In this document: one piece after another, positions 7,957 to 16,261 of the stretch | How the letters are laid out: each line of letters begins with the position of its first letter | Numbering within the stretch: the stretch's first letter is position 1 | NCBI GenBank assembly: GCA_002729235.1 | Contig: PBTY01000022.1 | Location: 1 to 64,000, forward strand | DNA: 64,000 nt | Direction: 5' to 3' | Source: Rickettsiales bacterium | Lineage (GTDB): Bacteria; Bacteroidota; Bacteroidia; Cytophagales; Cyclobacteriaceae | Translations under genes and position numbers: made by a program | Notes under the pieces: generated by a model | The model's database searches: none | What the model was told of the DNA's origin: nothing | Seen by the model: the letters and a program-made list of their open reading frames with translations, nothing else

Positions 7957-9021
7957 TTAGATTTTGTGAATCCAGTTATGTGGATCTGGAGCTTGTCCAG
8001 TTTTTATCTTATTCAACGTGTCCAGGAAGTCCGGAGAATATTTCCATCCTTCTACTGAAGGTAAATGATAGTCAACACCATCGTGGTGGATCATTTTAAT
8101 CTGAGCCACTGTGGCAGCTGTACCAGCTCCGAAAGCTTCCTGCATGCTGCCATCTTTGATGGATTCGATTACTTCTGTTACTTTAATAGGACGCTCTTCT
8201 ACTTTCAAGCCTTTGTCTTTAGCAATTTGAATGATACTATCTCTGGTAATCCCCTTCAAGATAGTGTCTCCTGTTGGAGCGGTAAGCAATGTGTCATTCT
8301 TAATGAACATCAAGTTCATCGTGCCACTTTCCTCTACATACTCATGGTTCTTAGCGTCAGTCCAGATCAACTGATTAAACCCTTCTTTCTGAGCGTCAAC
8401 AGCAGGTTTCAATGCGGCAGCATAGTTTCCTCCAGTTTTAGCAAAACCAGTACCGCCTTTAGCAGCTCTGGTAAAGTGTGTTTCAATCTTCACTTTTACT
8501 GGCTCAGCATAGTATGCTCCTACCGGGCAAGTGATGATTAAGAACTGATACGTATCAGATGGACGAATACCTACGTATGGATCCATTGCCAGCTGGAATG
8601 GTCTGATGTATAGCGAAGTGCCAGGATTGGAAGGTACCCACTGACTATCTAACCTTAACAATTCATCCAAAGCGCCTATGAACAGCTCTTCAGGAACTGG
8701 TGGCATGCACATTCTTTCGGCACTTTCACGCATTCTTTTTGCGTTTGCCTCAGGTCTGAAGACTAGAATATCTCCGTTCTCAGATCTATTTGCTTTCAAT
8801 CCTTCAAAAATGGTAGATGCGTAGTGCAGGGTTGTATTGGCAGGGGAAATGCTAATATCACCATAAGGGACAATTCTTAGATCTTTCCATTCTCCATCCG
8901 CATAGTCTGCGATGAACATGTGATCGGAATAAACCTTGCCAAACTGCAAATTGTTAAAATCAACCTGGCTGATCCTAGATTCAGCTGATTTAGAGATGCT
9001 GATGTCCATTGTCTCTATCAT
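7957..9021 (-). CDS. ilvE: Branched-chain amino acid aminotransferase
   Basis: IlvE moves the amino group between glutamate and the 2-keto acids of Leu, Ile and Val, using PLP. The protein has the class IV fold with the eukaryotic-like BCAT2 layout: HYASTIFEGLKA, FRPEANAKRMRESAERMCMPP, YIRPFQLA, the PLP lysine in FAKTGGNYAAALKP (about residue 195), and EESGTMNLMFI with LKGITRDSII downstream. I take the ATG at 9021 (MIETMDIS, 354 residues) rather than a TTG three codons upstream. A strong terminator follows. The gene is probably the end of a run with the adenosyltransferase and ABC genes, 23 bp apart. Confidence 0.95.
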   Translation of the reverse strand: MIETMDISISKSAESRISQVDFNNLQFGKVYSDHMFIADYADGEWKDLRIVPYGDISISPANTTLHYASTIFEGLKANRSENGDILVFRPEANAKRMRESAERMCMPPVPEELFIGALDELLRLDSQWVPSNPGTSLYIRPFQLAMDPYVGIRPSDTYQFLIITCPVGAYYAEPVKVKIETHFTRAAKGGTGFAKTGGNYAAALKPAVDAQKEGFNQLIWTDAKNHEYVEESGTMNLMFIKNDTLLTAPTGDTILKGITRDSIIQIAKDKGLKVEERPIKVTEVIESIKDGSMQEAFGAGTAATVAQIKMIHHDGVDYHLPSVEGWKYSPDFLDTLNKIKTGQAPDPHNWIHKI

Positions 9022-9044
9022 ACCATTCAAAAGTCTTTGTTATT

Positions 9045-9605
9045 TCAATCTTTATCCGGACTCCAGGGAGTTTCCGGAACTTCTAGCATGTCTGCAAGCT
9101 TGCGCGCCATCACGAAGAAGTAGTCTGAGAGCCTATTCATAAATTGAATGATATGAGCATCTACAGGTTCTGCATTGGAAAGTGCGATGATACTGCGTTC
9201 GGTCCTGCGGCAAACAGTCCTGCATACATGACACAAAGATACAACTTGGTGTCCTCCCGGCAGAATAAATGTCTTTAATTCTGGGAGTTCTGCAGAATAT
9301 TTATCAATCCAAACTTCGATTTGCTTTACTTCAACTTCCGTTACCTCAGGAAGTTTGAATCCTTTGAATCCGGATTCAGTAGCTAAAATGGAGCCAATCG
9401 AGAACAGATTTTCTTGTAGCCAATAAAATTGACTACCAATTCTGGCAGGAACTTCAGGATGATCTTTTAGCAGGCCAATAAATGAATTGAGCTCGTCTAC
9501 ATTGCCATACGCTTCGATTCGAAGATCTGATTTGGATACTTTTTTACCTCCTAAAAGTGAAGTTTGTCCTTTATCACCAGTTTTGGTGTATAGTTTTAGA
9601 CTCAT
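9045..9605 (-). CDS. Cob(I)yrinic acid a,c-diamide adenosyltransferase, PduO type
   Basis: The enzyme adds the 5'-deoxyadenosyl group of ATP to reduced corrinoid to make coenzyme B12. The 186-residue protein starts with the PduO-type N-terminus [17 protein letters not shown], then has the ATP-site helix [38 protein letters not shown] (the conserved Arg and Glu) and [17 protein letters not shown] near the end. The cytosolic trimer of this family is well established. The start overlaps the stop of the upstream ABC ATPase by 4 bp, which probably reflects transcription convenience rather than a shared function. Confidence 0.93.
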   Translation of the reverse strand: MSLKLYTKTGDKGQTSLLGGKKVSKSDLRIEAYGNVDELNSFIGLLKDHPEVPARIGSQFYWLQENLFSIGSILATESGFKGFKLPEVTEVEVKQIEVWIDKYSAELPELKTFILPGGHQVVSLCHVCRTVCRRTERSIIALSNAEPVDAHIIQFMNRLSDYFFVMARKLADMLEVPETPWSPDKD

Positions 9606-10315
9606 AAAACAGGGGTGGCTGTTCGTACGTTTTCATTCACCACATCAGACTCGATCAATCCGTCACGAAGCCTGATGATTCTGTGAGAATACTCAGCAAT
9701 GTCCTCTTCGTGAGTTACCATGATGATCGTGTTGCCTTTTCTGTGAAGCTCAGCAAACAGGTCCATGATCTGGTAGGAGGTCTTAGAGTCCAGGTTTCCA
9801 GTAGGCTCATCGGCAAGGATGATACTTGGGTTGTTTACCAAAGCCCTTGCAATGGCTACCCTTTGTCGTTGTCCACCAGATAGTTCGTTTGGCTTGTGGT
9901 AAGCTCTTTCTGCTAATCCCACACCGTCTAGTGCTTTTAATGCCATTTCATCCCGATCATCTTTACCATATCCTGCATAGACCAGTGGCAACGAAACATT
10001 CTCTATTGAAGACGCCCTTGGTAAAAGGTTAAACGTCTGGAATACAAAGCCAATTTCTTTGTTTCTGATTTCAGCAAGTTCGTTTTCCGTTAGGTCACTT
10101 ACATCATTGTTGTTTAGGATGTAGGTGCCGTCGGTAGGAGTGTCCAGACAACCAATAATGTTCATGAGTGTAGACTTACCAGAACCAGAAGGTCCCATGA
10201 AGGCAACATACTCACCTTTATTGATCTGAATGGAAATATCTTTCAGGGCGTGAATCGTTTCACTACCCATTACGTATTGCTTTTTTAGGTTTTTGGTGTC
10301 GATGATAGAACTCAT
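9602..10315 (-). CDS. ABC transporter ATP-binding protein, LolD/MacB type
   Basis: This 237-residue ATPase has a Walker A (GPSGSGKST), Q-loop ([10 protein letters not shown]), signature [15 protein letters not shown], Walker B ([12 protein letters not shown]) and H-loop (VTHEE). The sequence around [23 protein letters not shown] and [10 protein letters not shown] is typical of the MacB/LolD/FtsE group, which pairs with FtsX-like permeases acting on lipoproteins or efflux. No permease gene lies beside it here, so its partner must be encoded elsewhere. The start is ATG at 10315. Confidence 0.92.
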   Translation of the reverse strand: MSSIIDTKNLKKQYVMGSETIHALKDISIQINKGEYVAFMGPSGSGKSTLMNIIGCLDTPTDGTYILNNNDVSDLTENELAEIRNKEIGFVFQTFNLLPRASSIENVSLPLVYAGYGKDDRDEMALKALDGVGLAERAYHKPNELSGGQRQRVAIARALVNNPSIILADEPTGNLDSKTSYQIMDLFAELHRKGNTIIMVTHEEDIAEYSHRIIRLRDGLIESDVVNENVRTATPVL

Positions 10316-10406
10316 AGTGGCTTAAATCTAACGAAATCTTTATTACTGAGTTAACTCTCCTACTAACGGGTTATTGCATAGTTTTGGTTGTCAAAATTGA
10401 ATATTT

Positions 10407-10829
10407 ATGTCAAAAGTGCTTTTAGTTTTTGTTGGATGGTGGTTTGGCACCTTTAATGGTTGGGACACACTGCAAAATATTCAGATTCAATCGACTTATG
10501 ATGACCTGATTGGAGAGTCTTTTGATGTGCCTGTTTTTTCCGATGAGCTCAAGGGTTTTGAGGGTCAGGTGGTTTCTATTGAAGGCTATACTATTCCTAT
10601 TCAGCAAAGCGTAGAACAAGATTATTTCGTGCTCTCCAGGTTTCCATACAATAATTGCTTCTTCTGTGGCAATGCAGGACCAGAGACAGTTGCTGAGGTT
10701 TATACCAAAGAACCCGTTTCTTATAAAGATGCCCGTGTAAGGGTTACTGGCACCTTAAAACTGAATGATCAGGATCCACTGCATCTCTTCTACATCTTTG
10801 AGGATGCAGAGGTAGAACTGTTGGATTAA
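10407..10829 (+). CDS. DUF3299-like protein
   Basis: The 140-residue protein has a short hydrophobic, Trp-rich start (VLLVFVGWWFG) that may be an uncleaved anchor or signal, then a compact beta-rich domain. The core reads EGQVVSIEGYTIPIQ, FVLSRFPYNNCFFCGNAGPETVAEV and GTLKLNDQDPLHLFYIFEDAEV, which fits the DUF3299 family of small exported proteins often linked to membrane export genes. The CFFC pair could bind a metal or form a disulfide. Divergent from the ABC gene and convergent with the SDR gene (4-bp overlap). Confidence 0.75.
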   Translation: MSKVLLVFVGWWFGTFNGWDTLQNIQIQSTYDDLIGESFDVPVFSDELKGFEGQVVSIEGYTIPIQQSVEQDYFVLSRFPYNNCFFCGNAGPETVAEVYTKEPVSYKDARVRVTGTLKLNDQDPLHLFYIFEDAEVELLD

Positions 10830-11500
10830 GCGTTGTTGTAAAGCTTTAAAATCGTATTTCTTAGACTGGATGCACTATCCGATAACAGGTGACCAATATT
10901 CTGGGCAATAGCCTCTGGTGTCACCCAATCCTTAAAATTACTATCAGGCATAGCTTCGCGATTTGGAGGAGTGTCGATAATGCTTGGCACAATTACCGAA
11001 GCTTGAATGTTATCCAGATTCTCGTCTGAGTTGATTAATCCAGCAAGGTCAATCACGGAAGACTTGGCCAACGCATATGGTAATACCCCAGACCCACCAC
11101 CTTCTGAAGCAGGTTTCGATCCAGTGAAAATGATTTTGCCACCTCCGGTCTCATTCATCCATTTTACGCACTCTCTACTAGTCAGATAGGCTGTCATAAA
11201 ATTGAGTGTGTATTGTTTCAATACATCTTCTTTGTTGGAATTCAGAATAGATCCCATTCCAAATCCTCCTGCCAAAAGAACAGCTCCATCGAGCTTGTCG
11301 TAATTGGATTTGATTTTAGCAAAACACTCAGCAACAGATTGCTCATCGGTTAGATCACATTCGTACAGGTCTATTTTATCTGAAGATGCTGTAGACGAAC
11401 GCGTGGTGCCTATCAATTGACAACCTTCTTGAGATAGATAATCTACAACTGCTGATCCTAAGTTTCCGGTTGCTCCAGTGATGAATATATTTTTAGCCAT
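10826..11500 (-). CDS. Short-chain dehydrogenase/reductase
   Basis: A 224-residue Rossmann enzyme with the cofactor motif TGATGNLG at residues 8-15, an acidic pair after beta-3 (CDLTDE), LLAGGFG in place of NNAG, and the catalytic Ser/Tyr/Lys represented by FTGSKPA and YALAKSS (YxxxK). Length is a little short for classical SDRs, and the C-terminal substrate loop is small. Substrate unknown; NAD(P) use is inferred from the fold. It has its own promoter region shared with the divergent ATL gene (44 bp). Confidence 0.88.
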   Translation of the reverse strand: MAKNIFITGATGNLGSAVVDYLSQEGCQLIGTTRSSTASSDKIDLYECDLTDEQSVAECFAKIKSNYDKLDGAVLLAGGFGMGSILNSNKEDVLKQYTLNFMTAYLTSRECVKWMNETGGGKIIFTGSKPASEGGGSGVLPYALAKSSVIDLAGLINSDENLDNIQASVIVPSIIDTPPNREAMPDSNFKDWVTPEAIAQNIGHLLSDSASSLRNTILKLYNNA

Positions 11501-11544
11501 GGCTTGCTCTTTTATATTTACAACTCAATATCACGTGCTAAGTT

Positions 11545-11886
11545 ATGACAGATTCTAAATCTAGCTTCTTTCAGGATGTTTATGAGTTAGTCAAATTGAT
11601 ACCAGAAGGACGAGTGACTTCATATGGGGCTATCGCAAACTATTTAGGTCTTAAGCGAAGTGCACGAATGGTAGGTTGGGCCATGAATGCCGCACACACT
11701 GATCCCTCCATACCTGCGCATCGGGTAGTCAACCGAATAGGGGTCTTGTCAGGGAAAAATCATTTTACTGGTGGGTCACAAGTCATGCAGGAGCGCTTAG
11801 AAGCTGAAGGTATTAAAGTAAAAGACGATCAGATTCAACAGTTTGATCAGGTGTTTTGGGATCCAATAAAAGAGTTGGGCTTGTGA
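11545..11886 (+). CDS. Alkyltransferase-like protein (ATL), no reactive Cys
   Basis: This is a 113-residue relative of the C-terminal domain of O6-methylguanine-DNA methyltransferase. The MGMT motif PCHRV reads PAHRVVNRIGVLSG here, so the methyl-accepting cysteine is replaced by Ala. The DNA-binding helix (GRVTSYGAIANYLGLKRSARMVGWAMNAA) with the nucleotide-flipping Arg is kept. ATL proteins bind bulky O6-alkylguanine without repairing it and hand the lesion to nucleotide excision repair; that role is inferred from the family. Confidence 0.9.
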   Translation: MTDSKSSFFQDVYELVKLIPEGRVTSYGAIANYLGLKRSARMVGWAMNAAHTDPSIPAHRVVNRIGVLSGKNHFTGGSQVMQERLEAEGIKVKDDQIQQFDQVFWDPIKELGL

Positions 11887-11887
11887 G

Positions 11888-12391
11888 TTAGTAACGTCTG
11901 ATAATTACAGTCATGCCGACCATTCCAGCTTGTTTCACCTCATAGTTTTGAGGGGTATTGCTATAGTCGGTACTGATCAACTCATGACCATTACCTGATT
12001 GGACTATTCGGATGGAGGAAAAATCTGAAGTAAGTTCCACATGTGCTTGATTGTCTGAGCCAGACTGTCTAATGATGGCAGTGATATCATTTCCTCTTTC
12101 CGTTATATCCATCTGATTATTGGCCCCACCCTGAATGAGTAGGGTTTCATTGTTGCTGCCATACTGTTGAAGCAATATTTCTTGTTGACTACCCAGTTGA
12201 TGATAGGAGGAATTATTAATCCCTTTCCAACTAGATTCTGACAGTAAAGTGACGTTTTGAGTGCCTATCTGTTGAGGATAGATCTCGGAGTTGTCTTGTG
12301 TTCTCTGTGATTCCTGGGCCAAGGAAGGGAAGCTTAAAAATATTATGAGCAGTAGAATGAGTGTGATCAATATGTATGCCGGTGATTTCAT
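11888..12391 (-). CDS. csgB: Minor curlin, CsgB-like nucleator
   Basis: A 167-residue secreted protein with an N-terminal signal (residues 1-25, ending SLAQ) and about five degenerate curlin repeats: QQIGTQNVTLL, HQLGSQQEILLQQYGSNNETLLIQGGANN, RQSGSDNQAHVEL, VQSGNGHEL and KQAGMVGMTVIIRRY. The last repeat is basic and ends in RRY, like the cell-anchoring fifth repeat of E. coli CsgB, so I assign it as the nucleating subunit. It lies 58 bp after the long curlin gene, beyond a terminator hairpin, and so is probably made in smaller amount. The split between CsgA and CsgB roles is inference. Confidence 0.75.
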   Translation of the reverse strand: MKSPAYILITLILLLIIFLSFPSLAQESQRTQDNSEIYPQQIGTQNVTLLSESSWKGINNSSYHQLGSQQEILLQQYGSNNETLLIQGGANNQMDITERGNDITAIIRQSGSDNQAHVELTSDFSSIRIVQSGNGHELISTDYSNTPQNYEVKQAGMVGMTVIIRRY

Positions 12392-12401
12392 TTCATTGAG
12401 A

Positions 12402-12434
12402 GAAAAAAAGAGGCTATTTACGAGAAATAGCCTC
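12402..12434 (-). terminator. Hairpin between major and minor curlin genes
   Basis: On the minus strand, GAGGCTATTT / AAATAGCCTC form a 10-bp stem with a 5-base loop (12434-12410), followed by a run of seven T (12409-12403). It starts 15 bp after the major curlin stop and ends 11 bp before the minor curlin start, so it looks like a partial terminator that sets subunit ratio. Confidence 0.8.
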
Positions 12435-12449
12435 CTAACCTTCCACTAT

Positions 12450-13868
12450 TTATAAGCCTGAGCCACCCCCAGAGTTTGATTGAAAGATATGTGATACGTT
12501 GCCAGTACCAAACTGAAGACTTGTGGCGCTATGGCCAGTGCCTGTTTGTATGGTTAAGGCTACGTTATCAGAACCTTCTTGCATTTGTAAGCTTTCATTG
12601 AAAGTTCCAGTTTGCAAAGTCAAGGCTAAGTTGTCTTCACCACATTGGAATTGTTTTGCGTCGTTTCCGATTCCCATTTGTGCGATTCCAGCCATATTGC
12701 CTTCGCCAAATTGTCCTTGAAGTGCGAAGTTATCAGCACCAAGTTGTAGAATACCTGCCATGTTTGCAGTACCAAATTGTCCTTGCAAAGCAAGGTTAGT
12801 AGTTCCCATTTGGTAAGCACCAGCTAAGTTTTCAGTTCCCACCTGGTATTGGATAGCTACATTGAACTCTGTTTCGTCAGATCCTTCTCCAACTTGCTCT
12901 ATGTAGGCCATATTTCCTTCACCTTCCTGGATTTGTTTAGCAAAACTGAAGTCTTCATATTGTCCGATATCGGCCATATTTTCTTCACCTTCTTGCAATT
13001 GATAGGCTTGATTATAAGTACCTATTTGTTCGATTTTCGCGTCGTTTTCGGTTCCATGTTGATCTATGAAGGCCTGGTTAAAGCTACCTCCTTGTAACAC
13101 ACCTGGATCACCTTCCCAACTTGGTCTTGTTCCCGCAGTGTTACCTTCACCATGTTGAACGATCTCGGCATAGTTGTCGTCACCGCCTGCCATTACTTCG
13201 GCAGTGGCTACGTTTCCTTTACCGTGTTGATCAACGTCAAATAGGTTTCGATCGCCATTGACAGTCCTTAGGTATGAGTAGTTATCTCGTCCGTGTTGAC
13301 TTACAAATGACACGTTTTCGTCTCCGGCTAGTTTTACCACTGAATAGTTTTCTCGTCCTTTTTGCAATTGGCTAGAGAAGTTGAAACTATTATAGGCATC
13401 TGCCTGAGCATAGTTTTCATGACCTTCCTGGTCTTGAATAAACTCGTTGCCTTCTTTGCGTTGGCTGATGATGGCGTAGTTACCTTCACCTTTTTGAGTT
13501 TGAAAAGCTCTGTTTAATAATGGATATGGAATACCCCAGGACACCATGGTAGTTTGATCTACAATAGCTTCGTTAAGGTGACCATCTTGTATTTGAACGG
13601 AGAAGTTACCATCTCCTCTCTGACTTAACCATGCATAGTTTTCGTTTCCACTTTGGAACTGTGCAGCTACGTTAGAAAGACCAGTTTGGTCTATAAAAGC
13701 ATCATGGAGCTTACCAGTTTGCACTTGCAAACCCTGGTTCAGCCATCCATCCTGGGTTGTCACTGCTAAGTGACTTTCACCCATTTGAAGTACATCGGCA
13801 TCATTACCCACTTGTGCATAACCTGCATAAGCAAGAAGGAATAACCCGGCGAGTAATAGGTTTTTCAT
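12450..13868 (-). CDS. csgA: Major curlin, very long repeat protein (CsgA-like)
   Basis: The amyloid subunit of the curli-like fibre: 472 residues against 151 for E. coli CsgA. After a signal peptide (1-18, ending GYAQ) almost the whole chain is curlin half-repeats of about 11 residues with the Q-x-G-x-x-N pattern, for example QFGTANMAGILQLGADNFAL, which alternate into about 20 full repeats of about 22 residues. Loops interrupt the register near SWGIPYPLLN and TRPSWEGDPG. The tail is SNSGGGSGL. Acidic residues and Glu-Gly-Glu-Asn turns dominate the middle, and the last third is more regular. The product should be exported through the CsgG pore encoded upstream. Confidence 0.9.
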   Translation of the reverse strand: MKNLLLAGLFLLAYAGYAQVGNDADVLQMGESHLAVTTQDGWLNQGLQVQTGKLHDAFIDQTGLSNVAAQFQSGNENYAWLSQRGDGNFSVQIQDGHLNEAIVDQTTMVSWGIPYPLLNRAFQTQKGEGNYAIISQRKEGNEFIQDQEGHENYAQADAYNSFNFSSQLQKGRENYSVVKLAGDENVSFVSQHGRDNYSYLRTVNGDRNLFDVDQHGKGNVATAEVMAGGDDNYAEIVQHGEGNTAGTRPSWEGDPGVLQGGSFNQAFIDQHGTENDAKIEQIGTYNQAYQLQEGEENMADIGQYEDFSFAKQIQEGEGNMAYIEQVGEGSDETEFNVAIQYQVGTENLAGAYQMGTTNLALQGQFGTANMAGILQLGADNFALQGQFGEGNMAGIAQMGIGNDAKQFQCGEDNLALTLQTGTFNESLQMQEGSDNVALTIQTGTGHSATSLQFGTGNVSHIFQSNSGGGSGL

Positions 13869-13978
13869 GGCTAATGAAATTTAAATTGTACAAAATTGGA
13901 GTGTTTCAGGCTTTCTGAATACACATGTAATTTTATAGCCAATAGCTGTAAAAAAGGTGTGGTTTGCTGTTCGAAAAG

Positions 13979-14016
13979 TCAATCCTCAAATTGATTAGAA
14001 TCAATTCTAAAATTGA
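13979..14016 (-). promoter_or_regulatory. FNR-type operator array before the curlin gene
   Basis: The core TTGATTAGAATCAA (13991-14004) is a perfect match to the FNR consensus TTGAT-N4-ATCAA, and the symmetry extends to AATTGATT-AG-AATCAATT (13989-14006). Flanking half-sites make a series TCAAT (13979), ATTGA (13990), TCAAT (14001), ATTGA (14012), each 11 bp apart, so all face the same side of the helix. It lies 123-136 bp upstream of the curlin start and just downstream of the gene for an FNR-type regulator. Confidence 0.7.
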
Positions 14017-14076
14017 CCATTAGATGAATCTTAAATGGGATGTTGAATTATGCAGTTTACCCACTGAAATGATGGA

Positions 14077-14802
14077 TTATCCTGTGTGACTGATCATTTT
14101 CAGTCGGGCAAAGTCAAGGATTTCAATGGTGTGGTGTGACTCTTTGAGAATCTTGTCTTGTTTCAACTCTTTAAACATTCGGGAGACGCTTTCTTTGGAG
14201 GTGCCCAGAATCTCTGAGAGATCCGTTTTACTCAGTGTTAGCTTAAAGGGGTTGGTGCCATATATGTTTTTGTGAAGATACAAGAGTAATTCCGCCAACC
14301 TTCCATGAATGTGTTTGGTAGAAAACGAGTACACTTTGTCAAACATGGTGATCATGTCTTTGTTGACATACTGCATCATTTCTTTGGCACAATCCACATT
14401 CTCACTAAACAAATTTTCGATGGTCTGGATATCCACAAAACAAGCCTGTATGTCAGATAGTGCCTCAGCTGAATACTGTAAAATACCATTGGTAAATAGT
14501 GATTGCAATCCAATCATGTCACACTGTTTCTTGAGTAGTAGTGTAGAATAGTCCGAACCATCTTCCACATACATCTTAGCAAGCCCTTCCTTGATACAAA
14601 TAATGGAGCTCGCCCTGGTGCCTTGCTTACATATATTTTCTCCTTTTTTGAAGGATACTTCTATACGATTGGCATCGAGGTAATCAGACTGTTGTGGTGT
14701 AAGAATCTGGTTATGAATTTTCCTTAAGGTGCAATTCAAACAATTGTTAACCTGACAACAGCTAGTCGAATGGTCACTATTTCCAGTTTGGCATGTCTGC
14801 AT
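14077..14802 (-). CDS. Crp/Fnr-family regulator with FNR-like cysteines
   Basis: This is a 241-residue regulator with a cyclic-nucleotide-type beta roll (about 45-130), a dimer helix (about 135-165) and a winged helix-turn-helix (about 185-241). The recognition helix KESVSRMFKEL keeps the E-SR residues that read TTGAT in E. coli FNR. The N-terminus carries C4, C15, C16, C21 and C24, and C121 in ALSDIQACFVD aligns by eye with FNR Cys122, so a 4Fe-4S oxygen sensor is plausible. I start at ATG 14802; the frame is open further upstream but that part is the antisense-shifted end of the previous gene. It overlaps the PD40 gene by 26 bp and so belongs to the csg operon. Confidence 0.85.
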   Translation of the reverse strand: MQTCQTGNSDHSTSCCQVNNCLNCTLRKIHNQILTPQQSDYLDANRIEVSFKKGENICKQGTRASSIICIKEGLAKMYVEDGSDYSTLLLKKQCDMIGLQSLFTNGILQYSAEALSDIQACFVDIQTIENLFSENVDCAKEMMQYVNKDMITMFDKVYSFSTKHIHGRLAELLLYLHKNIYGTNPFKLTLSKTDLSEILGTSKESVSRMFKELKQDKILKESHHTIEILDFARLKMISHTG

Positions 14803-16261
14803 TTTCAAAGAGTAAGTTTCTGTTGTTCCCATCAATATCCATGGTATAGGTAGAAACTGTCCCACTTCCATCATTAAGAACATTGGTGAAAATAATTTTT
14901 GACCCAAACGGAGAAAATCTCGGTCTTAAGTCATTGGTCCCTTGTTGCTTACTGGTTGAAATATCAGTGGCTGTCATTGTAGACAGGTCTAAAATGAAAA
15001 TTCTTGAATCTAGTTGTCGTCCATCTGCAGATTCGAAACCGGATACATCTCTTGTATACACTATCTGTGTTCCATCGATTGAAAAAGCTGGATTTTCAAT
15101 GATTCCCGGAAGGTCATCTACAATTCTTACCGTATCAGTACCGTTGGGATTCATCAGATACAATTCATTTTGATAGGGTAGAGTGCCAGTAGTTTGAACT
15201 ATTATTTTGTTCACTACCCCATTATAGTCGCAATCACCGAAATTCCTGGATTCCGGAGCAAGAGCTAATGTTTTCAGGTTCGATCCATTTCGATCAATAC
15301 TAAGGAGTTTGTCATAATGACTGTAAACCACTCCGCCATTGTTTGGCCACCAGCAGAACTCTGATCCTTCACTGTAATATCCAGCAACAGGAAGTGTAGT
15401 GATTTGCCTGGAATTGCCCCCTTTGTAGTCCATCAGATAGATATGAGTATTCAAGTCTTTGGTTGAACAAAAAGCAATTTCTTTTCTTGTGGAGTTGTAT
15501 TTAGGACTAATGGAATTGAAAGAATTTCTGGTAATCTGAATCATCTGAGTCAAACTATCATCAGATGAAAAAATCTGGTACGAGTTGTTCAAGTTACTGA
15601 CATATAAAAAGCGATTATCTGGAAAATCAAGCGTTGTGAAATTCCATAGTGGGCTATTCGTTTGTCCACCAGATGATGCCTTACTGACAACTTGCCAGAA
15701 GTAAGTTGTTTCAAATCGCAGGTTTTCTAGAGAGCATGTGGTGTCATTCAAATTGTGGAATTTGAAAATAGCCGTGTCAATATTGGACTCGTACACTAGC
15801 ACATCATAGGTTACACTGTCGTTTTCAACGGCGGAAGAAGACCAGGAAAGACTTAGGTTTCTTGATTGTTTATTGGCTCCAGTGGTTGGAATTGGGTCAC
15901 CTGCCGATTCTGGTATGAAAAACTCAGGTTCCATTTTAATTGTGACTTCAGTAGTGGTTCCTGCACTAATCGTCGCGTTGACGAAGGTCTTGTTATACCC
16001 ATCAATTACCGCAGTGAAAGAATATTCTCCAATAGCCAATTCACCTATCTTAAATTGTCCGAGACTATCGGTGTAAACCACGCTAGAGCTAGGGTTGGTA
16101 TTGATTTCGGCTCCTTCTAGTGGCTTATTATTGTTAATGTTTAGTACTACACCTGACACTGATCCAAACTGATCTGGTTCGATGGGGTCTTCCAGGCAAG
16201 AGGTGATTAGTAGCAATAATCCAAGCAACCCAATTGTTCTTAGTGTTTGATATGATCTCAT
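14777..16261 (-). CDS. Curli-operon lipoprotein: CarboxypepD-like, FnIII-like and PD40 propeller
   Basis: The 494-residue protein has a lipobox (LLLITSC, Cys about 22). Next is a carboxypeptidase-regulatory-like domain (about 32-110: SGVVLNINNNKPLEGAEI, DSLGQFKIGELAIGEY), an FnIII-like stretch (about 118-210: TTYFWQVVSKAS) and a TolB/PD40-type propeller to the end (repeats such as ISPKYNSTRKEIAFCS, NPAFSIDGTQIVYTRD, RPRFSPFGSKIIFTN). It should sit in the envelope. It overlaps csgG by 4 bp and the regulator gene by 26 bp, so it is made with the secretion genes. A role in fibre anchoring or sensing is inference; E. coli curli operons have no such protein. Confidence 0.8.
   Translation of the reverse strand: MRSYQTLRTIGLLGLLLLITSCLEDPIEPDQFGSVSGVVLNINNNKPLEGAEINTNPSSSVVYTDSLGQFKIGELAIGEYSFTAVIDGYNKTFVNATISAGTTTEVTIKMEPEFFIPESAGDPIPTTGANKQSRNLSLSWSSSAVENDSVTYDVLVYESNIDTAIFKFHNLNDTTCSLENLRFETTYFWQVVSKASSGGQTNSPLWNFTTLDFPDNRFLYVSNLNNSYQIFSSDDSLTQMIQITRNSFNSISPKYNSTRKEIAFCSTKDLNTHIYLMDYKGGNSRQITTLPVAGYYSEGSEFCWWPNNGGVVYSHYDKLLSIDRNGSNLKTLALAPESRNFGDCDYNGVVNKIIVQTTGTLPYQNELYLMNPNGTDTVRIVDDLPGIIENPAFSIDGTQIVYTRDVSGFESADGRQLDSRIFILDLSTMTATDISTSKQQGTNDLRPRFSPFGSKIIFTNVLNDGSGTVSTYTMDIDGNNRNLLFENADMPNWK

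Noticed and set aside
8065-8541. 158-codon plus-strand frame inside ilvE
   Set aside because: It lies antisense to a clear aminotransferase, with no start signal and a composition typical of reverse-strand reading.
12450-13868. Regular DNA repeat that might be mistaken for CRISPR or tandem satellite
   Set aside because: The periodicity is coding (curlin half-repeats) and the DNA copies are not identical; there are no spacers.
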